61,373 nucleotides of DNA, from assembly GCA_021775595.1 (NCBI GenBank), contig JAJFHN010000085.1, positions 1 through 61,373 on the forward strand, given 5' to 3'. Positions within the stretch are counted from its first letter, which is position 1. Each line of letters opens with the position of its first letter. The notes under the pieces are model-generated. The model was given only the letters and a program-made list of their open reading frames with translations. It was not told the origin of the DNA and did no database searches. A program made the position numbers and the translations under genes. Positions 7,883-16,937 of this stretch are shown piece after piece. The DNA comes from Hyphomicrobiales bacterium (GTDB taxonomy: Bacteria > Pseudomonadota > Alphaproteobacteria > Rhizobiales > Methyloligellaceae).

Positions 7883-8116
7883 ATGATAGCAATAAAATCA
7901 AGAGCCGAAGACAGGGTCGACAGCATCAAGCGTCGGCAACAAAGAACGTTGGACGAAACAGCAAGAGCCGATAACGATCGGGCCGAACATGTCGCGCGCT
8001 TGCGTGCACAGCGGTTGGCCAAGGAGGCCGCCGAAACCGCTGACGAATGCAATGGTGCCGCCAGCGGGCAGGACGACGAGCTTGTGCCCGTGTTTCCTGT
8101 TCCCCACCGGCGCTGA
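7883..8116 (+). CDS. small hypothetical protein, helical and charged (77 aa)
   Basis: The 77-residue product is rich in Arg, Asp, Glu and Ala and probably a long helix (residues 5-60). I chose ATG 7883 because AGGGGA lies just upstream; ATG 7850 in the same frame is possible. I do not recognise a family. It converges with the RhlE helicase gene. Coding status is moderate. Confidence 0.45.
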   Translation: MIAIKSRAEDRVDSIKRRQQRTLDETARADNDRAEHVARLRAQRLAKEAAETADECNGAASGQDDELVPVFPVPHRR

Positions 8117-8165
8117 CCGCAGCCTCAGTTCCTCACCGACAGAGTCCCAACACCCCAGCAGATCA

Positions 8166-9410
8166 TCAGGCGGCGCGCCGATCGTAGCGCCGTGACCGCC
8201 GCCGCCGCTTGTGCGCGCCCGCCTCTTGGCGGCGTCCCGCGCCCCGGTTTCGTTTGGCCGGCGACTCGGCGGCTCCAACGGGTCCATCTCCAACGACGCT
8301 CAATGGCCGCTTGATCAGTCGTTCGATCGAGCGCAATTGAGCTCTCTCACTGGCGTCGCAAAAGGAAATAGCGATGCCTGCGGCACCAGCGCGCGCGGTG
8401 CGGCCAATTCTGTGGACATAGGATTCCGGCTCGTTCGGGAGTTCGTAGTTGATGACATGCGTAATGTCGTCGACGTCGATCCCGCGCGATGCGATGTCGG
8501 TGGCAACGAGCACGCGCGAGCGGCCCTTGCGAAAGTTTTCAAGCGCTCGCTGGCGGGCATTCTGGGACTTGTTACCGTGTATCGCTTCGGCGTTCACGCC
8601 GTCCCTGGCGAGCCGTTTGACCACCTGGTCGGCACCACGCTTGGTGCGCGTGAACACGATGACCTTCTCCAAATCGGGTTCGTCCAGGAGCTTTGCCAGA
8701 TGATCGCGCTTCGCTGCGGCGGCCAAATGATGGACATGCTGTTCGATGCGCTCAACGGCAACGGTCTTGGCCGCGATTTCGACGCGTTGGGGCTCATATA
8801 GAATTTCGTTGGCGAGCCTGGATATCTCTTTGGGCATAGTCGCCGAAAAGAGTAGCGTCTGGCGCTCCTCTGGCAGTTTCGCAACGATCTTTCGCACGTC
8901 GCGGATAAAGCCCATATCGAACATTCGGTCGGCTTCGTCGATGACGAGATATTGGCATTGGCGCAAATCGATATGCCGTCGGTTGACGAGATCGAGAAGG
9001 CGGCCCGGCGTGGCGACCAGGATGTCGACGCCCCGGCGAAGCGCCTCAATTTGAGGGCGCTGAGCGACGCCCCCCATGACCACGGCCTGACGCAGATGCA
9101 TGTGGCGACCATAGGTCTTGATGCTGCCGGAAATCTGCAATGCTAATTCGCGGGTGGGGGCGAGGATGAGCGCGCGTGCCATGTGCGGCGACGCTTTCTC
9201 GCCGTCGTCTTCAAGATTGTGCAGCAGGGGCAGCGTGAAAGCCGCCGTTTTGCCGGTGCCCGTTTGGGCAATGCCGAGCAGATCCATGCCGTCGAGCAGC
9301 AGCGGAATGGCGCGCTGTTGGATCGGCGTAGGGTTGGTGTATTGCGCGTCTTTAAGTGCGCGCAAGAGCCGCTCGGTTAGCCCGAGTTCGGCGAATTCTG
9401 AAGTTGTCAC
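8166..9410 (-). CDS. rhlE: DEAD-box ATP-dependent RNA helicase, RhlE type
   Basis: The 414-residue protein has the Q motif (PTPIQQRAI), Walker A AQTGTGKT, PTREL, TPGR, DEAD, SAT, then in the second RecA domain FTRTKRG, ATDIASRGIDV and HRIGRTAR. The C-terminus is a short basic tail (KRNRGAGRRQ...RRRRSRR) likely to bind RNA. It unwinds RNA in ribosome assembly or mRNA decay, often at low temperature. Start GTG 9410 is preferred: AAGGAA is upstream and the family begins here (MTTSEFAELGL); residues encoded further upstream look non-coding. Confidence 0.92.
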   Translation of the reverse strand: MTTSEFAELGLTERLLRALKDAQYTNPTPIQQRAIPLLLDGMDLLGIAQTGTGKTAAFTLPLLHNLEDDGEKASPHMARALILAPTRELALQISGSIKTYGRHMHLRQAVVMGGVAQRPQIEALRRGVDILVATPGRLLDLVNRRHIDLRQCQYLVIDEADRMFDMGFIRDVRKIVAKLPEERQTLLFSATMPKEISRLANEILYEPQRVEIAAKTVAVERIEQHVHHLAAAAKRDHLAKLLDEPDLEKVIVFTRTKRGADQVVKRLARDGVNAEAIHGNKSQNARQRALENFRKGRSRVLVATDIASRGIDVDDITHVINYELPNEPESYVHRIGRTARAGAAGIAISFCDASERAQLRSIERLIKRPLSVVGDGPVGAAESPAKRNRGAGRRQEAGAHKRRRRSRRYDRRAA

Positions 9411-9733
9411 TGATATTGATTCCTTGTTGCGGCGCACCAGCACGCGCATCTGCGCGCGACAGTCCTGCCGCGTCGTTCTTGTCCACGCGCACATGGATGA
9501 AACGGGGTTTGGGATGAGAAAAATCTCGGAACAATAACGCCCGCTCATTTGGGGCGAATCGCGCGATCCCGAGAAGTTCTAACGTTCAGATGCGCCCCGG
9601 CGTCGCGAAAGTCAAGCCGGGTCACGAATTTCACGAGACATGACTAATGCCGGCATGGGACTGACATTGAACCTTTTTCTCCGCCAGCGCGACCAAGGGA
9701 GCAAGACCCCGATCGCCAAAGCTGGAGGAGACA
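9411..9733. other. intergenic region between helicase and small secreted protein genes
   Basis: About 320 bases between divergent genes. It should hold the promoters for both, but I find no pair of boxes good enough to name. No additional gene is supported. Confidence 0.35.
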
Positions 9734-10114
9734 ATGCCCTACCGTTTTCCAAGCGAACCCCTGATTGCCCCGCGACTGCGCCACAGCTTAGTGGTGATTG
9801 GCCTGATTGGCTTGGCGGTCTTATTGGCGTTTGCCGTTGCGGCGCCATCGGCTCGGGCCGCCAAACTCGAACTTCCCGTCTCGGGAGACAGCGCGATCTC
9901 TTGCAAGCCCGCCATTACGGGGCGGGCCTCCAGCCCAAACGATGAGTGGGCCAGATCGAAAGCCACCTATTCCTGGCTCTCACGGGTCGAGAGCGAATAT
10001 GGCCGCTCTTATGTCGATGTGAACCTGACGCGCAACACGTCCTGGCTCTGTGGCCGGGCGGGCAAGACGGTGACCTGTCAAGTTGCCGCCGAACCATGTC
10101 GATTGGCGATGTGA
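9734..10114 (+). CDS. secreted hypothetical protein (126 aa)
   Basis: A GGAGGAG ribosome site precedes ATG 9734. Residues 1-43 form a signal peptide: positive start, a hydrophobic core VVIGLIGLAVLLAFAVAA and a cleavage site after ARA. The mature part of about 83 residues has four cysteines, which could form two disulfides in the periplasm (C57, then the closely spaced WLCGR, VTCQV and EPCRL). I do not recognise the family and give no function. A strong terminator follows. Confidence 0.7.
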   Translation: MPYRFPSEPLIAPRLRHSLVVIGLIGLAVLLAFAVAAPSARAAKLELPVSGDSAISCKPAITGRASSPNDEWARSKATYSWLSRVESEYGRSYVDVNLTRNTSWLCGRAGKTVTCQVAAEPCRLAM

Positions 10115-10160
10115 GAAGAGCGATCAGCGCCGATCGCCGTTTCCGCCAGCAGCCACAAAA

Positions 10161-10184
10161 AGCCGACGAGAGCGTCGGCTTTTC
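10161..10184. terminator. bidirectional rho-independent terminator
   Basis: AAGCCGACG (10161-10169) pairs with CGTCGGCTT (10174-10182) around a 4-base loop. TTTT follows on the plus strand and, on the minus strand, the matching side gives a T-run, so it can end both the secreted-protein gene and the converging porin gene. Confidence 0.8.
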
Positions 10185-10225
10185 AAGTCTTCAGAGCGTT
10201 TGTTGCGATTTCGCGGTCGCTGATC

Positions 10226-11656
10226 TCAGAATTTCAGCCTGGCGCCCAGCGCGGCGGTGAAAAAATCTTCCAGCGAAACGTCCGCGCCGGCCGGTGCGTT
10301 GTTTGGTATGGGCGCCGGTCCAGCGGTCGCCGCGCGCACGTCATGGGCGTACCAACGCAGACCGAGATAAACGTTCATCGCCGCCGGGTCGATATCTTGA
10401 ACAATGCCGAAACCCCACATATCAGCCGAGGTATCGGTGATTTCACTCAAACCCGTGCCGATGCCCAGCAGCGTCGCCGCATCGCGCCGCACGCCGAAAT
10501 CATCCCACTGCTGGTATTCGCCATAAAGCGTCGTCGCGCCCATAGTCGGCAGAAGCAACCGGCGTTTGACGCCCGCCTGCAGGTACCACATGGATGCGGT
10601 TTCTGGCTGCCTGCCCGTAATCGGCGCGGTGTATGTCGAGCGTTGCAGGGCGGCTTGCGAATTCGAGACGCCGAAGCTGTCGCGTCCCGTAGCGCCGTAT
10701 AGATAAAGACCGGTTGGCACGTGCATGGCCGAAGCAGAAGCCACGAAGCGCTCCAAATCGACCCGCTCGTCGACGCAGGTTGCCGCGCCAAGGCCAGGTC
10801 CCGAGCAAGCGATGATCCTGGTCGTTCCACCCTCGCGCTCGTCGGTTTCCCAGGCGTAGCCGATGCCCGCCAAAAAGCGCACCGAGTTCCATTCTTTCTT
10901 ATAGCGGATGGCGATATCAGCGAGATCGTCCTCCCCCCACGCAACGCTGATGACCATGCCAAACAGCGAGGGCGTGTCATAGCGGATGATGTCCGAGCGG
11001 CGCGTGTCCAAATTGCCGACCACGGCGTCGCGATTGATGGCCGATCTGCATGCTGCACCCGTGCAGCCCAGCGTGCCTTGAGCCCGCGTCAAATGAAAGT
11101 CGGCGCCAATTTTGGGTCTGGGATCGGCTATCGGGTTCTTGGCCAGATCCATCAGCAAGAGATCGTCCGTTGCCGGTGAATCGCGTCCGACGGTCAGCTT
11201 GCCCAGGCGGTCGTTTTTGATATGGAACGACGCCTTTCTGTTGAGCACGCGGTGATCCGCGTTCTCGGTGGGGACGCCATCGGAGCGGGCATCCACATTG
11301 TTTGCCTTGCTGCCGACAAGCTCCATCTCAATGAGGAAGCCCGCCGACCAACCAGGCGCCAAAGCGGCAGCGCCAGTGAGCCGGAAACGGCTTTCCGACT
11401 GGGTACCTTCCGTCACGTAGATGTCGTTGTTTATGCCGTCGTCCCAGTAGAGCAGCATTTTGTTGACGTGGCCCGACAGCGTCAAAGAGACCTTGCGGTT
11501 GCCCTTTGTGACGCTCGTTGCCTCAAGCTCGGCGACACGCTCTTCAAGATCGGCGCAACAATCGCCGCCAAGGTCGGCAGCGTGTGCGGGCGTGAATGTC
11601 ATCACGCCGAAAAAGGCCACGGCAACCGCCGCAACCAAGGCAAAAGCCGCCCTCAT
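10226..11656 (-). CDS. outer-membrane porin, Rhizobiales Porin_2 type
   Basis: The 476-residue precursor has a signal peptide (MRAAFALVAAVAVAFFGVM...AHA), then a short coiled segment DLEERVAELEATSVTKGNRKV followed by SLTLSGHVNKMLLYWDDG, the hallmark opening of alphaproteobacterial porins. The remainder alternates in short amphipathic strands and ends in LGARLKF with a terminal Phe, the recognition signal for BAM insertion. It should form a trimeric beta-barrel for passive uptake of small solutes. Start at ATG 11656, behind GGGGA. It is longer than many family members because of extended loops with cysteines (CTGAAC, ACSGPG...TCVDE). Confidence 0.88.
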   Translation of the reverse strand: MRAAFALVAAVAVAFFGVMTFTPAHAADLGGDCCADLEERVAELEATSVTKGNRKVSLTLSGHVNKMLLYWDDGINNDIYVTEGTQSESRFRLTGAAALAPGWSAGFLIEMELVGSKANNVDARSDGVPTENADHRVLNRKASFHIKNDRLGKLTVGRDSPATDDLLLMDLAKNPIADPRPKIGADFHLTRAQGTLGCTGAACRSAINRDAVVGNLDTRRSDIIRYDTPSLFGMVISVAWGEDDLADIAIRYKKEWNSVRFLAGIGYAWETDEREGGTTRIIACSGPGLGAATCVDERVDLERFVASASAMHVPTGLYLYGATGRDSFGVSNSQAALQRSTYTAPITGRQPETASMWYLQAGVKRRLLLPTMGATTLYGEYQQWDDFGVRRDAATLLGIGTGLSEITDTSADMWGFGIVQDIDPAAMNVYLGLRWYAHDVRAATAGPAPIPNNAPAGADVSLEDFFTAALGARLKF

Positions 11657-11893
11657 TTTTGTCCCCAATTCGTTAGCCAATGACCAGCCGCTTTGTATCT
11701 TTGAGATTTTTGGCGTGGCTGTCTTACTGTTGCGTTGCAGCGCACCAGATTCCGGCGAACTGGTCAAACCGAAATGGCTCGGTGACGCGCGATTAGTTTC
11801 GGCACGTTGCAAAAATGCATTGCTGAGGACCGTTCGGCACTTTAGTTCTGCTTCAAATGGCGGATTTCGGCTCAGATTGCGGGAGATTAGGAA

Positions 11894-12301
11894 ATGGCTG
11901 GGGAGTCTGATTCTGCTGCAAACGACCGCGGGCACATCGCCGTGCGCACTCTGGCCATGCCCGCCGATACAAACCCATCCGGCGATATATTCGGCGGTTG
12001 GTTGCTGTCGCAAATGGATACGGCCGGTGCCATAGTCGCCCATCAGCGCGCTCAATGCCGCGTCGCCACCGTGGCGCTTGACGGCATGGTGTTCCACGAG
12101 CCCGTTTACGTCGGCGATCTGGTGACCTGTTATGCCGAAATCGACAGGGTGGGGTCCACATCGATCACTGTTGATGTCGTCACCACGGCCCAGCGTGGGC
12201 GCACCGGCAAAAATGTGAAAGTGACCAAGGGTACGTTCGTCTATGTTGCGCTCGATGCGGAAGGCGAACCATGCTCGGTGCCGCCCGAATTGGCCGAGTA
12301 G
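11894..12301 (+). CDS. yciA: acyl-CoA thioesterase, YciA type
   Basis: The 135-residue hotdog-fold protein contains the family signature ADTNPSGDIFGGWLLSQMD, with the catalytic Asp and the helix that covers the CoA site, and VALDGMVFHEPVYVGDLV. Such enzymes hydrolyse acyl-CoA to free acid and CoA in the cytoplasm. It is divergent from the porin gene across a 237-base gap. The start at ATG 11894 is preceded by a GGAGATTAGGAA purine tract. Confidence 0.9.
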   Translation: MAGESDSAANDRGHIAVRTLAMPADTNPSGDIFGGWLLSQMDTAGAIVAHQRAQCRVATVALDGMVFHEPVYVGDLVTCYAEIDRVGSTSITVDVVTTAQRGRTGKNVKVTKGTFVYVALDAEGEPCSVPPELAE

Positions 12302-12441
12302 CTAATATAACTTGATCGTGTTCGCCGCTGGCCTTGCCCGCGCAAGGCCGGGCGCATAGGATTTCGCCGTTGAGCCATGCCGGGCCGCTCTGCGGCGCGG
12401 CGGCTAGCTGCCATTTCTCCCATTCCGGAAACTCCGCCGCG

Positions 12442-13620
12442 ATGACACTCACGACCCTGTTTCTCTTGTTGGCTGTCGCCTGGCTGGCATACGCTAACGG
12501 TGCAAACGACAACTTCAAGGGCGTGGCGACCCTGTTTGGCACCGGGACCACCTCCTACCGCGTTGCCATCTGGTGGGCGATGGTCACGACACTCGCCGGC
12601 GCGTTGGTGGCATTTTTCTTGGGAGCGGCGTTGATCAAAGCGTTCAGCGGCAAAGGTCTGGTGAGCGCGTCCGTATTGTCGCAACCGGAGTTTTTGCTCT
12701 CGGTCGGCGCGGCGGCTGCGATCACCGTCTTTCTGGCAACTCGAACCGGATTTCCAGTTTCGACGACACACGCCATTGTGGGCGGCTTGGTCGGTGCCGG
12801 TTTGATGGCGCCGGGAGACGTGGCGCTTGGTTTGCTCGGTCAGCGGTTTCTGGCCCCGCTGCTGTTTGCGCCCATTCTGGCGGTCGCGTCGACCATGCTG
12901 CTTTACAAACTGCTGAGTATGGTTCGCCGACATTTTTCAATCACACGCGAAACCTGCCTGTGTATTGGCGAAAAAGAAGAGGTCGTCGCGGTTGACGCGC
13001 CCGCGCTGATGGTGGCCGAGGGTCCCCGTGGTGATGTCGTACTGAAGAACGCGCAGGGCGTCACACACGTCCGCACGGGCATCGAGTTCAGAGTAGGCAA
13101 CGAGGTATCTTGCTATCAGCGCTATTCCGGCCATGTCATTGGATTGAGCGCAGATAGGCTCATCAACGCCGCGCACTTCATTACGGCTGGCACGGTGGGA
13201 TTTGCGCGCGGCCTGCAAGACACTGCGAAAATTGTCGGTCTGTTGGTCGGCGCCTCGCTGGTGGGCGCTGCCGATCCACAATCCCTGGCATGGGGCGTTG
13301 GCGTGGTGGCCATATTTATGGCATTGGGCGGTCTGATCAGCGCCCGGCGCGTGGCGGAGACGTTGGGTCACAAGATCACCGATATGAACCAAGGACAGGG
13401 ATTTACCGCAAACTTTGTGACATCGATCCTGGTGGCGGGTTCGGCGTTTTGGGGTTGGGGTGTTTCCACGACCCATTGCTCGGTCGGCGCATTATTTGGC
13501 ATCGGCGCTGTGAGCGGTACGGCGCATTGGGGCATGATCAGACAGATCGTGCTTGCCTGGTTGATTACCTTACCGGTCGCTGCGTTGCTGGCGCTGGCAA
13601 TTTACGCGGCAGTCGCCTGA
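12442..13620 (+). CDS. pit: PiT-family inorganic phosphate permease
   Basis: The 392-residue inner-membrane protein carries two inverted copies of the PiT signature. The first is at the N-terminus (AYANGANDNFKGVATLFG...FPVSTTHAIVGGLVG) and the second in the C-terminal half (ARGLQDTAKIVGLLVG...GVSTTHCSVGALFGIG), each with several membrane helices, separated by a cytoplasmic loop of about 100 residues. PiT proteins take up metal-phosphate with protons. ATG 12442 is used because the first conserved helix begins there; upstream in-frame sequence is non-coding in character. The next gene starts three bases after its stop. Confidence 0.9.
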   Translation: MTLTTLFLLLAVAWLAYANGANDNFKGVATLFGTGTTSYRVAIWWAMVTTLAGALVAFFLGAALIKAFSGKGLVSASVLSQPEFLLSVGAAAAITVFLATRTGFPVSTTHAIVGGLVGAGLMAPGDVALGLLGQRFLAPLLFAPILAVASTMLLYKLLSMVRRHFSITRETCLCIGEKEEVVAVDAPALMVAEGPRGDVVLKNAQGVTHVRTGIEFRVGNEVSCYQRYSGHVIGLSADRLINAAHFITAGTVGFARGLQDTAKIVGLLVGASLVGAADPQSLAWGVGVVAIFMALGGLISARRVAETLGHKITDMNQGQGFTANFVTSILVAGSAFWGWGVSTTHCSVGALFGIGAVSGTAHWGMIRQIVLAWLITLPVAALLALAIYAAVA

Positions 13621-13623
13621 GGC

Positions 13624-14919
13624 ATGGCTCAACCAGCGAATTTGTATGAGCGGGCGACCGCGGCCTTGGCGGTGACGATTGGCATAGCCGCGGCCTTTTC
13701 AAGTCTCAGTCCGCGCGCCAGCGTGGTCTTGCTGATTATCGTCGGTCTCACCGCCTCCGCCGTTTGCTGGCCGCGCGCCCGGGCGCTGCTCGATCATGGC
13801 ATGAAAAGCCCGATCATTATCGCCGGCGCGGTGCTGATCACCTATCTGGTGTGGAGTGCGGGCTGGGCGCTGGATCAGTCCGCCGCATTGAGCAAATCCG
13901 CAGGTCTCGCCGTCATCGCCGTATTGGCCGCCATTGCTTTTGCCGGAATCCAACAGCTGGATGCTTCTGCGACGAGACGGGCAGCTAAAATTTTCCTGTT
14001 CGGCGCGGCTGCTGGAGCCGCTTTTGTGACGATCGAATTCGCCAGCGGTCAGGCGATAACGCGCGCGCTCTTCAACATGCTGCCGATTTTACGCCCGGAG
14101 GTCGGTAAGGACGTTGCCGTGGATGGCGATCGTGTTGTCCAGATTGCGCGCTATGAGCTCAACAGGAATGTAGCGATGCTCGTGCTGCTGCTGTGGCCCT
14201 CGCTCGCGGTGCTGTTGCAAGGCCGCGAGCGTTGGCGGATTTGGGTCGGCGCCGCGGCGGTCGCATTGACTGTCTTGCTGGCCTTCTCGTCGGAGCATGA
14301 GTCCAGCATGATTGCCATTGGCGTCAGCACAGTTGTGATGGGACTGGCTCTGTGGCGCAGGCGGCTGGTCGGATACGCAATGATGGTTGCCTGGTGCCTG
14401 GCATTTTTACTGGTCATTCCAGCCAGTCTGTTGGCCTATCAGAAGGCGGAGCTCCACCACGCTCCATGGCTGCCAACGACTGCGCAGGCACGCATCATAA
14501 TCTGGGGCTACACCGCCGAGCAGGTCGCGAAGAATCCGATCCTTGGCATCGGTGTTCGCTCCACCCGTGTGCTGGATGCGGATTTGTCGCCGACTGCTGA
14601 GCGAGCAGAAGGGGACGTCTTCGCCCGCCGGCCCGGGCGCCACGCCCACAATTTGTTTCTTCAATCTTGGTTCGAATTGGGCCTGATCGGCGTCGTGTTG
14701 GTCATGGGCTTCGGCGTGTTGATTTTGCGACGGCTTGTCAACTTGCCAAACGAGCTGCAGCCATTTGCCTGCGCGCTCTTTGCGGCCTTCATGGTTATTG
14801 CCTGTTTTGCATGGGGCATGTGGCAAACTTGGCTGCTTGCCGCATACGCTCTGAGCGCGCTCTATCTGGCGCTGGCCGCGCATCTGCACGCATGGAATCG
14901 TGAGAAACATACCGCATAG
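13624..14919 (+). CDS. O-antigen ligase/polymerase-like membrane protein (Wzy_C)
   Basis: The 431-residue protein has about ten to twelve membrane helices and a large periplasmic loop (about residues 270-345) ending in RPGRHAHNLFLQSWFELGLIG, the conserved His-containing motif of the O-antigen ligase/Wzy superfamily. These enzymes move or polymerise undecaprenyl-linked glycans on the periplasmic side. No other LPS genes are adjacent. It starts three bases after the phosphate permease, which suggests co-transcription without a shared pathway. Whether it is WaaL-like, Wzy-like or another glycan ligase cannot be settled here. Confidence 0.82.
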   Translation: MAQPANLYERATAALAVTIGIAAAFSSLSPRASVVLLIIVGLTASAVCWPRARALLDHGMKSPIIIAGAVLITYLVWSAGWALDQSAALSKSAGLAVIAVLAAIAFAGIQQLDASATRRAAKIFLFGAAAGAAFVTIEFASGQAITRALFNMLPILRPEVGKDVAVDGDRVVQIARYELNRNVAMLVLLLWPSLAVLLQGRERWRIWVGAAAVALTVLLAFSSEHESSMIAIGVSTVVMGLALWRRRLVGYAMMVAWCLAFLLVIPASLLAYQKAELHHAPWLPTTAQARIIIWGYTAEQVAKNPILGIGVRSTRVLDADLSPTAERAEGDVFARRPGRHAHNLFLQSWFELGLIGVVLVMGFGVLILRRLVNLPNELQPFACALFAAFMVIACFAWGMWQTWLLAAYALSALYLALAAHLHAWNREKHTA

Positions 14920-14932
14920 GACCATCGATCCG

Positions 14933-14961
14933 TTGGAGGGTCATCGACGTTCGTCTATAAT
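14933..14961 (+). promoter_or_regulatory. sigma-70-type promoter upstream of the BON-repeat gene
   Basis: TTGGAG (14933-14938) and a perfect TATAAT (14956-14961) are spaced by 17 bases. The transcript would start near 14968 and carry a leader of about 155 bases before ATG 15124. Confidence 0.6.
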
Positions 14962-15123
14962 CAGCGAGTCGCGATAACAGGCCAGACGATTACGCTGGAT
15001 GTGCCGCGCACAAGCTGCTGGTGGGGGCAAGCGCGCCGCGAGCGGCGGTTCCTGGTGGGACTGCGTGTGCGGGTGGCGAGGCGCCAATCGGTTGTGAGTT
15101 TGACGAGGAAGCAGGAGTACCGA

Positions 15124-16254
15124 ATGTCCAAGTTGAGGCCGTTGAAGTGGCTTTGGGGTCTCATTCCACTCTCCTTCATTGCCGCCATGGTCATCTTTGG
15201 CCTTGGTCCTCAAATCGAAAAGGAATTGCAGTCGCGGGCAACCGGCGCGCTCGAGCGTGCCGACGTTGCGTGGGCAAGTGTCAATTTGGAAGGCCGCAAC
15301 GCCATCTTGCGTGGCGCGGCGGTTGGTACGGAAGCCCGCGATGTCGGTATCGATGCGGTGCGCGGCGTGCCGGGAATTCGCAACGTTGAAGACCGCGTGA
15401 CTCTGCTTGAAAGCGTCAGTCCCTATACGTGGTGGGCCAATCGGAAAGAGGGACGAATTCGCATCAAGGGCTATGTTCCCGATGGCCGCGACCGCCATAC
15501 GATACTGGGTATCGTCAAGGCGATGATGCCCGAACTCGAGATCGATGATCGCACGAAACGCGCCGCTGGCGCCCCACCCCGGGAAACATGGGTCGGCTCC
15601 ATTAGCTTTGCATTGAATTTGCTGGCCAATCTGAAGGAGGGAACGGCCAGTCTGGTCGACTCGAGACTCTCATTGACCGGTGAGGCCAGTTCGGCTGAGG
15701 CCTATAGCGAACTGCGCGACCGATTGGATACGCAATTGCCTGTGGGTCTCGAACTCGATCAGATCGCACTGACGCCGCCAGCCGCCACGCCCTTCGCATG
15801 GGGCGCGCTGTTTGAATCGGGGTCCGTCACGTTGAGCGGTCATGTGCCCGACGATATCGCCAGGGCTGAACTAACCAAATCCGCCCGGGAACTCTTTGGC
15901 GACGCCAGCGTCATCGATCAGATGCAGCTCGCATCGGGAGCGCCCGACAATTGGACGCAAGTGGCGCTGACCACCTTGAATCAGCTCAGCCGGCTTCAGT
16001 CGGGCAAAGCTGTTCTAAGCGACACAAATTTGACATTCGAGGGCACCGCGCCGGATGAAAACACGGCCAAGGACGTCGCGTCGAAAGTTCGGCTGGGCTT
16101 GCCCGCGATTTACAAGTCGACGGAAGATGTCGGCCACGACAGGCAGGCGGAGCCGTCGGGATCCAGACAAGGCGCGCGCGCCGATCGGGTTCGTCGCGCC
16201 GACAGTGCCGGAGTGTTCGGGCCGACAATGCGGAAAACGGCTTCACCGGCGTGA
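15124..16254 (+). CDS. BON-repeat envelope protein, OmpA domain missing
   Basis: The 376-residue protein has an N-terminal membrane anchor (LWGLIPLSFIAAMVIFGLG) and tandem BON-like units at about 35-100, 100-215 and 220-300 (note repeated YTWWANRKEGRIRIKGYVPDG and FAWGALFESGSVTLSGHVPDD). Proteins of this kind in Rhizobiales usually end in an OmpA peptidoglycan-binding domain. Here the last 40 residues (from about 335) are Arg/Gly-rich and unlike the family, and no OmpA-type sequence follows. A GCAGGAG site precedes ATG 15124. It may be a truncated gene or a short natural variant; the function is presumably in cell-envelope stability. Confidence 0.72.
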   Translation: MSKLRPLKWLWGLIPLSFIAAMVIFGLGPQIEKELQSRATGALERADVAWASVNLEGRNAILRGAAVGTEARDVGIDAVRGVPGIRNVEDRVTLLESVSPYTWWANRKEGRIRIKGYVPDGRDRHTILGIVKAMMPELEIDDRTKRAAGAPPRETWVGSISFALNLLANLKEGTASLVDSRLSLTGEASSAEAYSELRDRLDTQLPVGLELDQIALTPPAATPFAWGALFESGSVTLSGHVPDDIARAELTKSARELFGDASVIDQMQLASGAPDNWTQVALTTLNQLSRLQSGKAVLSDTNLTFEGTAPDENTAKDVASKVRLGLPAIYKSTEDVGHDRQAEPSGSRQGARADRVRRADSAGVFGPTMRKTASPA

Positions 16255-16385
16255 CGTCAAGCGGTATGAATGCGCCGTTAGAAAGATCCATGGCCAATGA
16301 GCATCCTAGATCGGGGCACCGGTACCCGATTGTAGGGCTTGTTTCGGCCAACCCTTGTCCGCGGCTCAATTTGAAAGTGCGATAG

Positions 16386-16475
16386 ATGAGCTATTTGATA
16401 TTGCAGCTGCTGCCCTATTTGATCTTGGCGCTTTTTATCGGCGTCGTGACAGGTTGGTGGGCGCGCGGCCACTGA
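16386..16475 (+). CDS. 29-residue single-helix membrane protein
   Basis: This short frame encodes a 29-residue peptide that is almost entirely one hydrophobic helix (LILQLLPYLILALFIGVVTGWW) followed by ARGH. Its position between the BON-repeat gene and the helix-hairpin-helix protein, and its resemblance to tiny membrane proteins I recall at the same place in related genomes, support it being real. No function is known. Confidence 0.5.
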   Translation: MSYLILQLLPYLILALFIGVVTGWWARGH

Positions 16476-16532
16476 TGCTGCGGTTCTCAATGCATAGCGG
16501 ATCGGCTTTCTAGGCCGGGAAACCAGAGCGAC

Positions 16533-16937
16533 ATGGAAACCTTTGCGCTTGAGATTGTTCTCATGCTTTTGGCGGCATACACGCTCGGGTGTTTGGTCGG
16601 CCATTTCGCGCGCGATCTTTTTGGCCCAAGCACAAGCGGCCTGAGCGGATCGGGCGGCCAGCGCAGCGACCGGCGCGACCGCAAAGACAGATCAGCCGGC
16701 AGGACGCGCAGCAAATCACGGAGCAAACCCTCGCGCGACGATCTCACGCGCATCAAGGGCATCGGACCGGCGATTGAGAAAAAACTCAACCGCCTGGGCA
16801 TCAAGCGCTTCGAGCAAATTGCCGGCTGGGATATGGCCGATGTGGCCGTGTTCGATCAGCGCCTGACTTTCCACGGCCGCATCGAACGCGAGAATTGGAT
16901 CGCGCAGGCGCGCAAATTGGCGAGCCGCAAATCATAA
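16533..16937 (+). CDS. membrane-anchored helix-hairpin-helix domain protein
   Basis: The 134-residue protein has an N-terminal membrane helix (LEIVLMLLAAYTLGCLVGHF), a charged Arg/Ser-rich linker (about 38-68) and a C-terminal HhH-like domain (LTRIKGIGPAIEKKLNRLGIKRFEQIAGWDMADVAVFD). The C-terminal domain is like those attached to some NADH-dehydrogenase or ribosomal L21-type proteins in alphaproteobacteria, where it may bind nucleic acid. It follows the BON-repeat and 29-residue genes. Its role is unknown. Confidence 0.75.
   Translation: METFALEIVLMLLAAYTLGCLVGHFARDLFGPSTSGLSGSGGQRSDRRDRKDRSAGRTRSKSRSKPSRDDLTRIKGIGPAIEKKLNRLGIKRFEQIAGWDMADVAVFDQRLTFHGRIERENWIAQARKLASRKS

Noticed and set aside
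11657-12097. N-terminal extension of the porin
   Set aside because: The extra 147 residues lie antisense to the thioesterase gene, and the signal peptide starts at 11656.
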